From positions 1 through 6,403 of the forward strand of contig JAHCKF010000213.1 of assembly GCA_026125925.1 (NCBI GenBank): a stretch of 6,403 bases of DNA, read 5' to 3'. This stretch comes from Pseudolabrys sp. (GTDB taxonomy: Bacteria; Pseudomonadota; Alphaproteobacteria; Rhizobiales; Xanthobacteraceae). Below the pieces are notes generated by a model. That model did no database searches, had not been told where the DNA came from, and saw only the letters and a program-made list of their open reading frames with translations. A program made the position numbers and the translations under genes. Shown here piece by piece: positions 5,802-6,403 of the stretch. The first letter of the stretch is position 1. Every line of letters begins with the position of its first letter.

Positions 5802-6403
5802 TCGGACCGCGCCTCTATTGGCGGTGAAAGACCTGGAAGCCTGGTACGGCGAATCGCACATCCTGCACGGCGTCTCCTTCGACGTGCGCGAAGGCGAAGT
5901 GGTGACGCTGCTCGGCCGCAACGGCGCCGGCAAGACCACGACCATGAAGTCGGTCATGGGCATCGTCGGCCAGCGCAAGGGTTCGGTGCTGTTCGAGGGC
6001 CAGGAGCTCATCAACAAGCAATCCAACCAGATCGCGCGCGCCGGCATCGCGCTGTGCCCGGAAGAGCGTGGCATCTTCGCCAGCCTCAGCGTCGAGGAAA
6101 ACCTGACCCTGCCGCCGGTGGTGCGCTCGGGCGGCCTGTCGATCGAACAGATTTTCGACCTGTTTCCCAACCTGAAGGAGCGCCTCAGCTCGAGCCAGGG
6201 CACCAAATTGTCCGGCGGCGAACAACAGATGCTGGCGATCGGCCGCATCCTGCGCACCGGTGCGCGCCTTTTGCTGCTCGACGAGCCGACCGAGGGTCTG
6301 GCGCCCGTCATCATCCAGCAGATCGGTAAGACCATCCGGGCCCTGAAGAGCCAGGGCTTCACCATTCTGCTGGTCGAACAGAACTTCCGTTTCGCTTCGA
6401 CCG
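5794..6403 (+). CDS. livF: Branched-chain amino acid-type ABC importer ATP-binding protein LivF (partial, 3' end outside window)
   Basis: The second ATPase of the same importer. ATG 5794 lies inside the end of livG (ATGCTTGA overlap), and the frame stays open to the window edge, giving 203 residues of an expected 235 or so. It shows Walker A GRNGAGKT (41-48), the LivF-type Q-loop replacement CPEERGIF (88-95) with glutamate where most ABC proteins have glutamine, the canonical signature LSGGEQQ (139-145), Walker B LLLLDE (159-164) with catalytic E164, D-loop region EGLAP (167-171) and LLVEQN (192-197), where Q195 replaces the switch histidine. CPEE and VEQN are usual for LivF and separate it clearly from LivG. 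The missing part is only the C-terminal helical tail. Permease and binding-protein genes would be expected downstream; that is inference. Confidence 0.95.
   Translation, partial: MLDRTAPLLAVKDLEAWYGESHILHGVSFDVREGEVVTLLGRNGAGKTTTMKSVMGIVGQRKGSVLFEGQELINKQSNQIARAGIALCPEERGIFASLSVEENLTLPPVVRSGGLSIEQIFDLFPNLKERLSSSQGTKLSGGEQQMLAIGRILRTGARLLLLDEPTEGLAPVIIQQIGKTIRALKSQGFTILLVEQNFRFAST

Noticed and set aside
4779..6365. A 528-residue open frame on the minus strand across livG, livF and the upstream spacer
   Set aside because: It is antisense to two clear ABC ATPases, has no recognisable domain, and is explained by the scarcity of stop codons in high-GC codon patterns.
1..6403. A mobile element, CRISPR array, toxin-antitoxin, defence island or phage remnant
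   Set aside because: No transposase or integrase motif, no direct-repeat array, no terminal inverted repeats, and base composition and coding style look uniform across the window.

Overview
The window is a compact, GC-rich bacterial chromosome segment. High G/C at third codon positions and the closest family resemblances I recognise (ScoB-type CoA-transferase, a LivG with an LPYGRKR signature, SlyX, a DUF1330 protein) suggest an alphaproteobacterium, most likely of the Rhizobiales (Bradyrhizobium, Rhodopseudomonas or Xanthobacteraceae type). That placement is inference from protein style; there is no rRNA or other taxonomic marker.

Layout. (1) From the left edge to 487, plus strand: the 3' three quarters of a 3-oxoacid CoA-transferase subunit B gene, closed by a very strong intrinsic terminator (513-544) that can also work on the minus strand. 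(2) 608-889, plus: a small two-helix membrane protein of PGPGW type. (3) 3660 down to 890, minus: a tight three-gene operon of dihydropyrimidinase/hydantoinase, a DUF1330 protein and an NADP-dependent CurA/PTGR-type oxidoreductase, with gaps of about 20 bases. Its last stop codon abuts the stop codon of the small membrane gene. (4) 3777-3992, plus: slyX, divergent from the hydantoinase. (5) 4093-4863, plus: an HpaI/HpcH class II aldolase with its own terminator (4911-4936). (6) 5043 to the right edge, plus: livG and livF, the two ATPase subunits of a branched-chain amino acid (HAAT) family ABC importer, overlapping by 8 bases; livF is cut by the window end.

How the genes may work together: every enzyme here belongs to carbon or nitrogen scavenging. 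The hydantoinase opens cyclic ureides, the aldolase splits 2-oxo acids to pyruvate or related products plus an aldehyde, the CoA-transferase activates 3-oxo acids, and the ABC importer takes up amino acids or amide/urea-like or aromatic acid substrates. The sequence does not prove that they form one pathway. Terminators separate the CoA-transferase and the aldolase from their downstream neighbours, so they are best read as several adjacent catabolic units.

I see no mobile element, CRISPR array, tRNA, rRNA or clear riboswitch, and no evidence of a wholly new system. The points most worth a second look are the hydantoinase-DUF1330-oxidoreductase operon, the predicted functional asymmetry of the LivG/LivF ATP sites, and the tail-to-tail junction where two stop codons form one TGATCA palindrome with no terminator between the genes.
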